From Youxingia wuxianensis (GTDB taxonomy: Bacteria; Bacillota; Clostridia; Oscillospirales; Ruminococcaceae), in contig NZ_JACRTD010000002.1 in the NCBI RefSeq assembly GCF_014385085.1, positions 124,001 through 188,000 on the forward strand: a stretch of 64,000 nt of DNA, in the 5' to 3' direction. Below are positions 1-6,378 of this stretch, in pieces. Position 1 is the first letter of the stretch. The number at the start of each line of letters is the position of its first letter. The notes below the pieces were generated by a model that saw only the letters and a list, made by a program, of their open reading frames with translations, was not told the origin of the DNA and did not search any database. A program made the position numbers and the translations under genes.

Positions 1-2
1 GG

Positions 3-44
3 ACGTTGGAGGAAATCGAACGTTTTTTGCGGGAAACTGCTTAA
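3..44 (+). CDS. 3' end of an unidentified gene cut by the window edge
   Basis: An open frame entering from the left edge codes for TLEEIERFLRETA and stops at TAA (42-44). The peptide looks like an amphipathic C-terminal helix. Too little is present to name a family, and it could be chance. Confidence 0.3.
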   Translation, partial: TLEEIERFLRETA

Positions 45-184
45 TGGCCTCTCCTCTAAATTCCTTGAAAAAATAGGCATGTTGCAAAATAACGCAATCT
101 AAAAAAGACGCGTAGACTTCTCCAGCGTTTCGTAGGGACAATTTGTGAGTCCACCCAAACAAGTTAATATTTGTTTCCTGTGGA

Positions 185-217
185 GGGTGGCTGTGCCGCG
201 GCACAGCCACCCTTTTC
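185..217 (+). terminator. Rho-independent terminator, 28-nt perfect palindrome
   Basis: A GC-rich perfect palindrome (185-212, 14-bp arms beginning GGGTGGCTGTGCC) is followed by TTTTCTT. It probably ends the transcript entering from the left edge. Confidence 0.7.
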
Positions 218-221
218 TTGT

Positions 222-344
222 TCACGCAACTTCATCAGTCAATTCTTCTTTCACAGCTTCGGCCATGCTCTGAGGCAGTTTATCCACCAGACCGATGTCG
301 CGGTAGTAGATTCGTGCTTGCTGCGGCGCTGCGCGAGAAATGGG
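222..344 (-). pseudogene. Short remnant with C-terminal peptide YRDIGLVDKLPQ
   Basis: On the minus strand an open stretch bounded by stops reads ARIYYRDIGLVDKL and ends in EELTDEVA plus TGA at 222-224. It has no start codon or ribosome binding site. The peptide resembles RIVYRDIGAADSM in the oppositely oriented frame at 340-567, and the DNA also matches in part (CGAATC ... GACATCGG). I read it as a fragment of a decayed gene. The family is not recognised. Confidence 0.3.
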
Positions 345-567
345 TCATGCCCCGGATGATCATGAAAAAACCTTTAGTTTTGAGCAAAGCATTCGAATCG
401 TCTATAGGGACATCGGCGCGGCGGACAGCATGGCGCTCTCCTGTGAGGAAACACCGCGCATCAAGCCTGCGCCGAACCTTCCCTACGATCCGGAAGAAAA
501 CAGGACGCTCTTCGAGGAGATACGGAAAAGACAGTCTGATGAGCAGCCTACAGAGATCCCCGCATAA
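340..567 (+). CDS. Hypothetical 75-residue protein, possibly a gene fragment
   Basis: A charged, soluble 75-residue frame without signal peptide or membrane segment. It contains IRIVYRDIGAADSM near residue 20-30 and a proline- and glutamate-rich C-terminus. The ATG at 340 lacks a clear Shine-Dalgarno sequence, so this is probably the 3' part of an older gene. It is followed by a very strong terminator (608-665), which argues that the region was once transcribed rightwards. The shared YRDIG peptide with the minus-strand remnant at 222-344 suggests two inverted relics of related genes. No family recognised. Confidence 0.35.
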   Translation: MGHAPDDHEKTFSFEQSIRIVYRDIGAADSMALSCEETPRIKPAPNLPYDPEENRTLFEEIRKRQSDEQPTEIPA

Positions 568-607
568 AAAGCAAGGCGTCCAAGCGAAGCTGGACACCTC
601 ACTCGCC

Positions 608-665
608 CCCTGTGATATCCATAGGTCAGAAAGTGTACCTATGGATATCACAGGGAGCCTTTTTT
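608..665 (+). terminator. Terminator with perfect 18-bp stem
   Basis: Arms 608-625 and 638-655 (CCCTGTGATATCCATAGG and its complement) enclose a 12-nt loop and are followed by AGCC and a T-run at 660-665. Confidence 0.85.
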
Positions 666-1031
666 GTATAATCAGAGAAACACATATTGTTTGGATGATA
701 AAATATTAAAATATCAAAGGGAAAAACTAGAAAAAATTTATAAAAATTGGGCATCAATAAATTTAATAAACTTTGTTATATCTAACGAAAAAATTCGACC
801 TATTTCGACAAATATTGCACCTTTATAGTGGGTTTATTATATAAGTGGTATAGATATTATTCTGCCTTTACAGGATATAATCGAAGTTTTTATAGGAGTG
901 GTATGCTGTTTTTAATTGATTTATATAAAACTAGTTTGTCATAAAAATTTAGTAATATATTTCTAGTATTATATGGAAATAATTTTAGTTAAAATTTTCT
1001 GGTATTATATATTTGAGAGGAGGCTGATAAA
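666..1031. other. AT-rich gene-free stretch before an XRE regulator
   Basis: About 370 bases, visibly richer in A and T than the rest of the window, with no convincing open frame. Its right end holds a repeated TTCTRGTATTATAT motif and the ribosome binding site of the gene at 1032. The base composition fits a promoter region or acquired DNA. Confidence 0.5.
961..1010 (+). promoter_or_regulatory. Direct repeat TTCTRGTATTATAT, candidate XRE operator/promoter
   Basis: TTCTAGTATTATAT (961-974) and TTCTGGTATTATAT (997-1010) differ at one base and start 36 bp apart. The second lies 21 bp before the start codon of the XRE regulator and includes TATTAT, a plausible -10 box. Paired copies so close to a DNA-binding protein gene suggest autoregulation; this is inference. 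Confidence 0.4.
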
Positions 1032-1382
1032 ATGGACATATCTCAAGTGGGGCAAAAAATACGTGAATACAGATTGAAACATGGAATGACGCAGGAGAAA
1101 TTTGCGGCACGTTCTTTTTTAAGCTCCTCCTATATTAGCAAATTAGAATTGGGCAAGGTGAAGAACCCTACCAAGGAAACTTTGGAATATATAGCGGATA
1201 CGATTGGGATTACATTTAGTGAACTTGTTTCTATAATGCCATTGCATGATCAGCCGATCGTCAACGCGGACATTGTACAAACACCAAAGTACATAGAATA
1301 TAAACAAGCATGGGACAAGCTTTCCGATGAGGAAAAAGCAACCGCGCTTAGGGTAATACGGATTTTGTTAAAAATGGAATAG
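1032..1382 (+). CDS. XRE-family HTH transcriptional regulator
   Basis: A 116-residue cytoplasmic DNA-binding protein. Residues about 7-62 form the Cro/CI helix-turn-helix (IREYRLKHGMTQEKFAARS, then SSSYISKLELGKV), followed by a short acidic/basic tail that may dimerise. The ATG has a good Shine-Dalgarno GAGAGGAGG. A twin repeat upstream (961-1010) may be its own operator. It is followed after 100 bp by a tiny coiled-coil gene (1484-1639) and a terminator, so the two may be one unit. The target is unknown. It resembles regulators of mobile elements and lies next to gene remnants, so an accessory origin is possible. Confidence 0.85.
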   Translation: MDISQVGQKIREYRLKHGMTQEKFAARSFLSSSYISKLELGKVKNPTKETLEYIADTIGITFSELVSIMPLHDQPIVNADIVQTPKYIEYKQAWDKLSDEEKATALRVIRILLKME

Positions 1383-1483
1383 CGAATGGGTTAACGCAGC
1401 TAAAAGTTGTTTTTGGGGGAGAAATTGGAAAAAGCCACATCCTTCTGGGTTAAAAATATAATGAAAGGAAGGGGCGAATACCA

Positions 1484-1639
1484 ATGGAAAACCAAGAGAT
1501 GACAAAAAGATTAGACAACGAAATCAGAGAGCTGGAACAGGCGGTATCCAGCTCAGAAATCAACACGCCTTATGTTAACTCACTGTTGCAGGAGATGAAA
1601 GAAGCTATGAAAAACTTAGAAGATTTGCTGGATAAGTAA
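1484..1639 (+). CDS. 51-residue coiled-coil small protein
   Basis: ATG at 1484 is preceded by AAGGAAGGGG with good spacing and encodes 51 residues starting MENQEMTKRLDNEIRELEQ and ending MKNLEDLLDK. Heptad-like leucine/isoleucine spacing and high Glu/Lys content predict a short two-helix coiled coil. A strong terminator starts two bases after its stop codon, which supports expression as a real gene. It may act with the XRE regulator just upstream. No family recognised. Confidence 0.6.
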   Translation: MENQEMTKRLDNEIRELEQAVSSSEINTPYVNSLLQEMKEAMKNLEDLLDK

Positions 1640-1640
1640 G

Positions 1641-1683
1641 AAAGTCCCCCCGGACAGTTTTTATCCGGGGGGACTTTCTTTGT
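1641..1683 (+). terminator. Terminator, 14-bp stem
   Basis: AAAGTCCCCCCGGA (1641-1654) pairs perfectly with 1664-1677 around a 9-nt loop and is followed by CTTTG. It directly follows the small gene at 1484-1639. Confidence 0.85.
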
Positions 1684-1714
1684 CAATATTAATGCCTACA
1701 AGAGCGCAGCAGGC

Positions 1715-2455
1715 TTACTGCAGGGCGATATACTGACCGGCGGCATATCCCACCAAATTTCCGCTTTGAACTACATACCATCCGTTCCAGGTGCCCCAGA
1801 CAGTGACCTTTTCTCCTTTGTACAACCGGCCGATAATTTCTGATCCTATCCATGGTTTTTCCCGAACGTTTAACCCAGTATATTGGGTGTTTACAATTCC
1901 AATTCTAGGCTGCTGGGCAGGGATAAACGGAATATCGAAATATTCTGTCAGAGACTGGACCACATTCATGGCAATCTTTTGGATATTTTCTTTTATCCAC
2001 CGTTCATCTTCCAGATTGTCGTGATAGGCAAACTCAATCAGTACTGCTGGCGCCCGGGTTTTCGTAACCTCCCCCAGACGGGTAGTAGGCAAGGCCCGCA
2101 CCAGGTCGGGAAGGGGATAGATCCGGCGCAGGTTAGCGGCGATAATTTCCGCCGCCCGTTTTCCCCGCCAGGAACGGGGATCATAATATACTTCTGAACC
2201 GCGGCGGGTGCCAGCTTCATTTTCCGGGGCGGCGTTGGAATGAAGGGCTACATGCAGATCATAATTCCCGGCGTTAGACGCCTGAATAGAACTAGCTGCG
2301 GTCATATCTGGGGTATTGCGGACAAACTGAATTCCGCTGGAACGTAAGTAAGGTTCCATAGCGTCAGCGATCAGGTTCATATAATACTCTTCCGTACCGC
2401 CGCTGGCATAATGGTTCCAATCCTGTGTAGAAGGACTTAAGTAAATAATAGGCAT
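1715..2455 (-). CDS. N-acetylmuramoyl-L-alanine amidase with C-terminal SH3 domain
   Basis: Peptidoglycan amidase of the Amidase_3 fold that would cleave the bond between MurNAc and L-alanine. Residues 1-175 are catalytic: Glu22/23 after YASGGT, His72 in ALHSNAAP and the late Glu141 in LIEFAYHD are the expected metal and catalytic residues. The usual first histidine of the DPGHGG motif is replaced by LSPSTQ, a variant found in a clostridial subgroup. Residues about 184-246 form a bacterial SH3 domain (LNVREKPWIGSEIIG) for wall binding. There is no signal peptide, so release by lysis or a non-classical route, or a role inside the mother cell, is possible. The ATG has the Shine-Dalgarno AAGGAGAG. 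Confidence 0.88.
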   Translation of the reverse strand: MPIIYLSPSTQDWNHYASGGTEEYYMNLIADAMEPYLRSSGIQFVRNTPDMTAASSIQASNAGNYDLHVALHSNAAPENEAGTRRGSEVYYDPRSWRGKRAAEIIAANLRRIYPLPDLVRALPTTRLGEVTKTRAPAVLIEFAYHDNLEDERWIKENIQKIAMNVVQSLTEYFDIPFIPAQQPRIGIVNTQYTGLNVREKPWIGSEIIGRLYKGEKVTVWGTWNGWYVVQSGNLVGYAAGQYIALQ

Positions 2456-2547
2456 GGTTTCTCTCCTTTTCCCGATGGCGTTGCTTGTTTTTATTCATTA
2501 TATGCGGGAAAGGAAAAGATGGATAAAATCCAGCGGGCGTACCAAAT

Positions 2548-2588
2548 AAAAAAACGTTTCAAAGCGCTTTGGCTTTGAAACGTTTTTT
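2548..2588 (-). terminator. Terminator of the zinc-ribbon gene
   Basis: Arms around 2551-2565 and 2572-2586 (AAAACGTTTCAAAGC) form a near-perfect hairpin with a T-run on the minus strand at 2554-2548, just after the stop of the gene at 2590. Confidence 0.8.
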
Positions 2589-2589
2589 G

Positions 2590-3603
2590 TTATTGGAAAA
2601 ATAGAATGGGTTCGTCCAAAATAGGATCCCCCTCGGTTAAATTCAGATTATAAGCCCCCTCCCAGGTGACGCAGCCATTGCTATCCACTTCATTGCGGTA
2701 ATCATAACAAACCTCATATCCAATCTCCAGATAAAGAGGATAATAATAAGTTTCGGATACCACAAAGCCGGTTACGAAATAATCGTCATGGGAAACGCCG
2801 TCCTGTTCGTAAGCGATCCTTCCGCTATAATATACGTAAGCGCCTTCTGTATAAAGCTGACTTTCTGTATCAAAATCATACTCCACCATATCCACTGCGT
2901 CGGTAAAATAATCACCGATCATGATTTGGCTGATTTCTTGGGCATCCGGTTCAAATTCGGACAGATCATAAATGTCCTGGATGTTCTCCTCATAACTTGC
3001 TTCTGCTTCGGCCGGCACGCTGGCAATCGCCTCTTCTTGCGCCGGTATTTCTGGTATACGATCGAAAAAGGCGCCCAAAATACCGCCTGCCACATCAAGG
3101 ACCAAGTTTAATCCAACAATGACAATGATAATAATTACAACCGCGGGAGCGGCGCAGCCTTTTTTCGATTTTTTAGCAGGGTCATGGGGAAAAGACTGCT
3201 TAAAGGAACGTTTCTTTGGCCGGGAATACTCCTCCTCCAGGGAAAACTCTTCTTCTCCGCGGTAATAGGAGTTCTTATTTTGCTCAAACACACTGTTATC
3301 AAATTCATCCGAGATATCGTATCGATCTTTTGGCTGATAAGAGGTTTGTTTTGGGGGATCATTAAGATGCTCGGCGCGTTCTTGATTGCGCTGTTTGATC
3401 GTGCATAGGGCACACACGTCTGAAACCGTGCTGTTGGGCAAAGATTTGCCACAGACAGCGCAATGCTTTTTAGGCGCGCCGGGAATAATACAGTCCGCTT
3501 GTTTATGTAAGTCCTCCTCCCGCTCCAGTTCAACTTCTCTGCCGCAGTAGGAACAATAGATACTGTCATCAACAATTTGTTTGGAACAATACTTGCACTG
3601 CAT
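2590..3603 (-). CDS. Double zinc-ribbon membrane protein with extracytoplasmic domain
   Basis: A 337-residue protein of unknown function. Two zinc ribbons occupy the N-terminus: Cys3/Cys6/Cys17/Cys20 and Cys48/Cys51/Cys64/Cys67. A long charged linker follows, then one membrane segment at about 151-181 preceded by KKSKK. The acidic C-terminal 150 residues would lie outside the cell, rich in Tyr and Asp, and could be a small beta-sandwich. The ATG at 3603 has GAGGTGG upstream. Such zinc_ribbon_2 proteins are common in Clostridia, and the ribbons may mediate protein contacts. It is a single-gene unit with its own terminator. Confidence 0.75.
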   Translation of the reverse strand: MQCKYCSKQIVDDSIYCSYCGREVELEREEDLHKQADCIIPGAPKKHCAVCGKSLPNSTVSDVCALCTIKQRNQERAEHLNDPPKQTSYQPKDRYDISDEFDNSVFEQNKNSYYRGEEEFSLEEEYSRPKKRSFKQSFPHDPAKKSKKGCAAPAVVIIIIVIVGLNLVLDVAGGILGAFFDRIPEIPAQEEAIASVPAEAEASYEENIQDIYDLSEFEPDAQEISQIMIGDYFTDAVDMVEYDFDTESQLYTEGAYVYYSGRIAYEQDGVSHDDYFVTGFVVSETYYYPLYLEIGYEVCYDYRNEVDSNGCVTWEGAYNLNLTEGDPILDEPILFFQ

Positions 3604-3739
3604 AAGCCCACCTCGCTTTGTTTTTATTATACTATATCATCAAAAAAATAACAATGTGGAGATTACAGGATTTCTCTTGATCTTATGTAAAATTTAGGAT
3701 ATCATAATAAAGCAGTAAAGACAGGAAAGGATGGGGATT

Positions 3740-4372
3740 GTGGCTGTTTTAGAAGAATTGAGCCTGCTAGTACAGCGAGGAAGAGCCCCTGCCGTAAAAG
3801 ACAAGGTTGCTTTGGCGATAGAAGAAGGGATTAGCCCTAAACAGATTTTGGAAGAGGGCCTTCTTGAGGGGATGAATGTAATTGGGGAGAAATTTAAAAT
3901 TAATAAGGTGTTTGTGCCGGAAGTACTTCTTGCCGCCCGCGCGCTGGACGCCGGGATCGCGGCTTTAAAACCGCTGCTGGTAGACGCTGGCGTGGAAGAA
4001 AAAGGAACGGTAGTTATCGGTACGGTAAAAGGGGATCTTCATGATATTGGAAAAAATTTGGTTAAACTGATGCTGGAAGGCAAGGGGCTGAAAGTTATTG
4101 ATTTAGGGGTGGATGTTCCGGCGGAAAAATATGTTGCCGCCGCTCAAGAAAACGAAGCCTCGATTATCTGTTGTTCCGCTTTGCTGACCACTACTATGAA
4201 TGAAATGAAGCGGGTGGTGGAATTGGTAAAGACATCATCTTTAAATGGAAAGGTAAAAGTGATGATTGGCGGCGCTCCGGTAACACAGAATTTCTGTGAG
4301 ACCATCGGCGCGGATCGGTATACGCCCGACGCGGCGACTGCCGCTCAGGTAGCGTTGGAATATTGTTCATAA
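3740..4372 (+). CDS. Corrinoid (B12-binding) protein of a methyltransferase system
   Basis: A 210-residue methyl-carrier protein of the MtbC/MttC/MtmC type. Residues about 1-80 are the helical cap and the rest is the Rossmann-like cobalamin domain. The B12-binding motif is Asp-X-His-X-X-Gly in KGDLHDIGKN, whose His coordinates cobalt. In known systems a substrate-specific methyltransferase loads a methyl group onto the cobalt and a second enzyme moves it to tetrahydrofolate or CoM. No methyltransferase partner or reactivase is nearby, so it is an orphan. I place the start at GTG 3740 (spacing from AGGAAAGG fits, and AVLEELSLLVQRG matches the usual family N-terminus); ATG 3731 is the alternative. 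Confidence 0.88.
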   Translation: MAVLEELSLLVQRGRAPAVKDKVALAIEEGISPKQILEEGLLEGMNVIGEKFKINKVFVPEVLLAARALDAGIAALKPLLVDAGVEEKGTVVIGTVKGDLHDIGKNLVKLMLEGKGLKVIDLGVDVPAEKYVAAAQENEASIICCSALLTTTMNEMKRVVELVKTSSLNGKVKVMIGGAPVTQNFCETIGADRYTPDAATAAQVALEYCS

Positions 4373-4385
4373 ATCTATAAATAAA

Positions 4386-4421
4386 CCCTGTATTTCCAAG
4401 CCTTGGGATACAGGGCTTTTT
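4386..4421 (+). terminator. Terminator after the corrinoid protein gene
   Basis: CCCTGTAT and ATACAGGG with inner TCC/GGG pairing form a hairpin followed by CTTTTTA. Confidence 0.8.
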
Positions 4422-4532
4422 ATATATTTCCAATAATGTAAACCCCTCGTAAATAAATTGAGGATTTCATAATTTGTTCATAATTGGACGATATCATCTT
4501 ACCTGTACGATAATGTAAAGGGAGGTTGATGT

Positions 4533-5954
4533 ATGTTCATTCCTGCCGTCAAAAAGGAAAAGCGGACAGCAGGGGCAATGACAAAATTAGGTGCTTTGTG
4601 TTATCTGACAGGGGCACAGATTATACGAAAAAATCGGAAAATAATAAAGCGAATAAAGAGGTGGATCCATACAACTTCTTTTCCGAAGAAAAGAAATTCT
4701 CTTCGACCAAAACCTCATCGCAAGATAGAAAATTATCTTTTTCCCGCCATGGGAACGGTAGTACTGTTTTTTAGCTTTAGTCTATTTTCTCCCCAGAATA
4801 TTGTAGTAGCGGTAGAATATTCCGGGACGAAAGTTGGCTACGTAAAAGATGAAACAGAATTTACAAAAGTACAGCAGCAAGTGCAGCAGCGGGTGGCGGC
4901 GCCAGCGCTCGCGGCGCAAGCCGCGGGGACTGCGTCCGATGCGCCATCTTTGGATTTGGAGCCAAAGATGGCGGTAGCGCTGGCGCCTGAGGCAGAAACT
5001 GCCGATCCTCAGGAGATTTCCGATGAGCTGGTAAAAGCCGGCGCAAAGGAAAGCGTAGAGGCCAGCGGGCTGTATGTTGACGGAATACTGGTAGGGGCTA
5101 CTACCGAGCCGCAGGATTTGTTAAGCGAACTGGACACGATGCTGGAAACTTATACAGATGAAGAAACCCAGGGGGTAGAGTTTACCAATCATATTCAGCT
5201 CAAGTCTGGGGTTTATCCTGCGCAGCAGGTTTCGGACGTGGAAGAAATCGCTTCTGTACTGAGCAGTAGTCCGCGCGGCCGGACTGCTGTGGCAGCAGCA
5301 AATCCGTCGCTGGAAGTAAAGGTGACTAAAACAGAGGTAACAGAACAGGAAATTCCTTATGGAACTACTTATGTGGACGACCCCAATTATTTTAAAGGGT
5401 ATACGGAACTGGTGAGTGAAGGGAGAAATGGGGTTCGGGAGATTACCGCGCAAGTGGTGTATATAAATGATCAGCCAATAAAAACGGTGATGGTACAGAC
5501 CAAGGATATTTCCCAGCCGGTGAACCGAGTCGTTAAACGGGGAAGTCGGGTGATTCGTACAAAAACCTTGGAGGGAAAATCTTGGAATGTGACATTTGAA
5601 AATCCGCTTCCTTCCGGTTGGCTCAGTGCAGATATGGAAGATTACACGGGACATACGGGAATTGATCTGGCGGCGCCCAGAGGTACGCCGGTATATGCTT
5701 CCGCCGGCGGGACAGTGGTCATGGCCGGCTGGTATGGGGAGTATGGCTATTGTGTAATAATCGATCATGGGGAAGGGGTAAAAACCCTGTATGGACATAA
5801 TTCTTTCCTCACCGTCCAGGTAGGACAGACAGTAAAACAGGGGGAACAGATTGCAAAGGTAGGCTCCACCGGCAACTCCACCGGCAACCATGTACATTTT
5901 GAGATACGAGTGGGCTCCAAGTTTTTGGATCCGCTGATTTATATAGGGAAATAA
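4533..5954 (+). CDS. Membrane-anchored G5 / M23 peptidoglycan endopeptidase
   Basis: A 473-residue cell-wall hydrolase. A basic cytoplasmic N-terminus is followed by a membrane segment at about 71-93. The middle part is Ala/Glu-rich; a G5 domain covers roughly 262-340 (TEVTEQEIPYGTTY ... VNRVVKRG). The C-terminal 110 residues are a LytM/M23 metallopeptidase: His374 and Asp378 in HTGIDLA and His453/His455 in HVHFE are the zinc and catalytic residues. It would cut peptide cross-links outside the membrane; G5-M23 proteins are frequent in Clostridia and often linked to growth or sporulation. The ATG at 4533 sits 8 nt after GGGAGG. The stop codon lies inside the base of a strong terminator hairpin. 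Confidence 0.9.
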   Translation: MFIPAVKKEKRTAGAMTKLGALCYLTGAQIIRKNRKIIKRIKRWIHTTSFPKKRNSLRPKPHRKIENYLFPAMGTVVLFFSFSLFSPQNIVVAVEYSGTKVGYVKDETEFTKVQQQVQQRVAAPALAAQAAGTASDAPSLDLEPKMAVALAPEAETADPQEISDELVKAGAKESVEASGLYVDGILVGATTEPQDLLSELDTMLETYTDEETQGVEFTNHIQLKSGVYPAQQVSDVEEIASVLSSSPRGRTAVAAANPSLEVKVTKTEVTEQEIPYGTTYVDDPNYFKGYTELVSEGRNGVREITAQVVYINDQPIKTVMVQTKDISQPVNRVVKRGSRVIRTKTLEGKSWNVTFENPLPSGWLSADMEDYTGHTGIDLAAPRGTPVYASAGGTVVMAGWYGEYGYCVIIDHGEGVKTLYGHNSFLTVQVGQTVKQGEQIAKVGSTGNSTGNHVHFEIRVGSKFLDPLIYIGK

Positions 5955-5994
5955 AACAAACGTCAGGACAAGCAATTGTCCTGACGTTTGTTTT
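5953..5994. terminator. Terminator, perfect 18-bp stem
   Basis: Arms 5953-5970 and 5977-5994 (AAAACAAACGTCAGGACA and complement) enclose six bases. Both ends carry A/T runs, so it could work in either direction. Confidence 0.85.
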
Positions 5995-6061
5995 ATACAC
6001 AGTTTCTGCGTATAAAACCATACACAAAAAATGAGTATTATAATAGAAAAGAGGTGATTTG

Positions 6062-6280
6062 ATGCAACTAAGAATTCGAGATTTACGTGATGACAATGAT
6101 CTGCTGCAAAAACATCTTGCCGAGTACCTCCACTGTAAACAACAGACCTATTCCCGGTATGAAACCGGGGAAGTAGAGCCGCCTTTGGAGGTCATGGAAA
6201 AACTGGCGCTTTATTATGGTACCAGCGTCGATTACTTAATGGGGCTGACCAATGAGAAAAAACCCTATCCTAGAAGGTAA
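6062..6280 (+). CDS. Small XRE-family HTH regulator
   Basis: A 72-residue protein that is almost only a helix-turn-helix: IRDLRDDNDLLQKHLAEYL, then KQQTYSRYETGEV, ending in a YYGTSVDYLMGLT helix typical of compact Cro/CI regulators. The ATG at 6062 lies 5 nt after GAGGTG; a TTG directly before it is a weaker alternative. A TATAAT at 6039-6044 could be the -10 box. It stands alone between two terminators. Target unknown. Confidence 0.8.
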   Translation: MQLRIRDLRDDNDLLQKHLAEYLHCKQQTYSRYETGEVEPPLEVMEKLALYYGTSVDYLMGLTNEKKPYPRR

Positions 6281-6309
6281 AAATCAAGGGCCGCGGCCCT
6301 TGATTTTTC
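6280..6309 (+). terminator. Terminator, 28-nt palindrome
   Basis: A perfect palindrome at 6280-6307 (AAAATCAAGGGCCG and complement) ends in a T-run and separates the small XRE gene from valS. Confidence 0.85.
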
Positions 6310-6338
6310 TTGCTATTTGAGGGCAAATTAGCTATAAT
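6310..6338 (+). promoter_or_regulatory. Sigma-A type promoter of valS
   Basis: TTGCTA (6310-6315) and TATAAT (6333-6338) with a 17-bp spacer, about 40 bp before the valS start. The leader is too short for a T-box. Confidence 0.65.
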
Positions 6339-6378
6339 AGTACACATTGAAAGTTTGTAAACTACTGGAGGAAACAAC

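Noticed and set aside
5121..5975. 284-codon open frame opposite the M23 peptidase gene
   Set aside because: Shadow of the real gene; His/Ile/Tyr-rich low-quality translation, no RBS, no known motif.
6281..6378. T-box riboswitch before valS
   Set aside because: The leader from the promoter to the start codon is only about 40 nt and holds no T-box motif.
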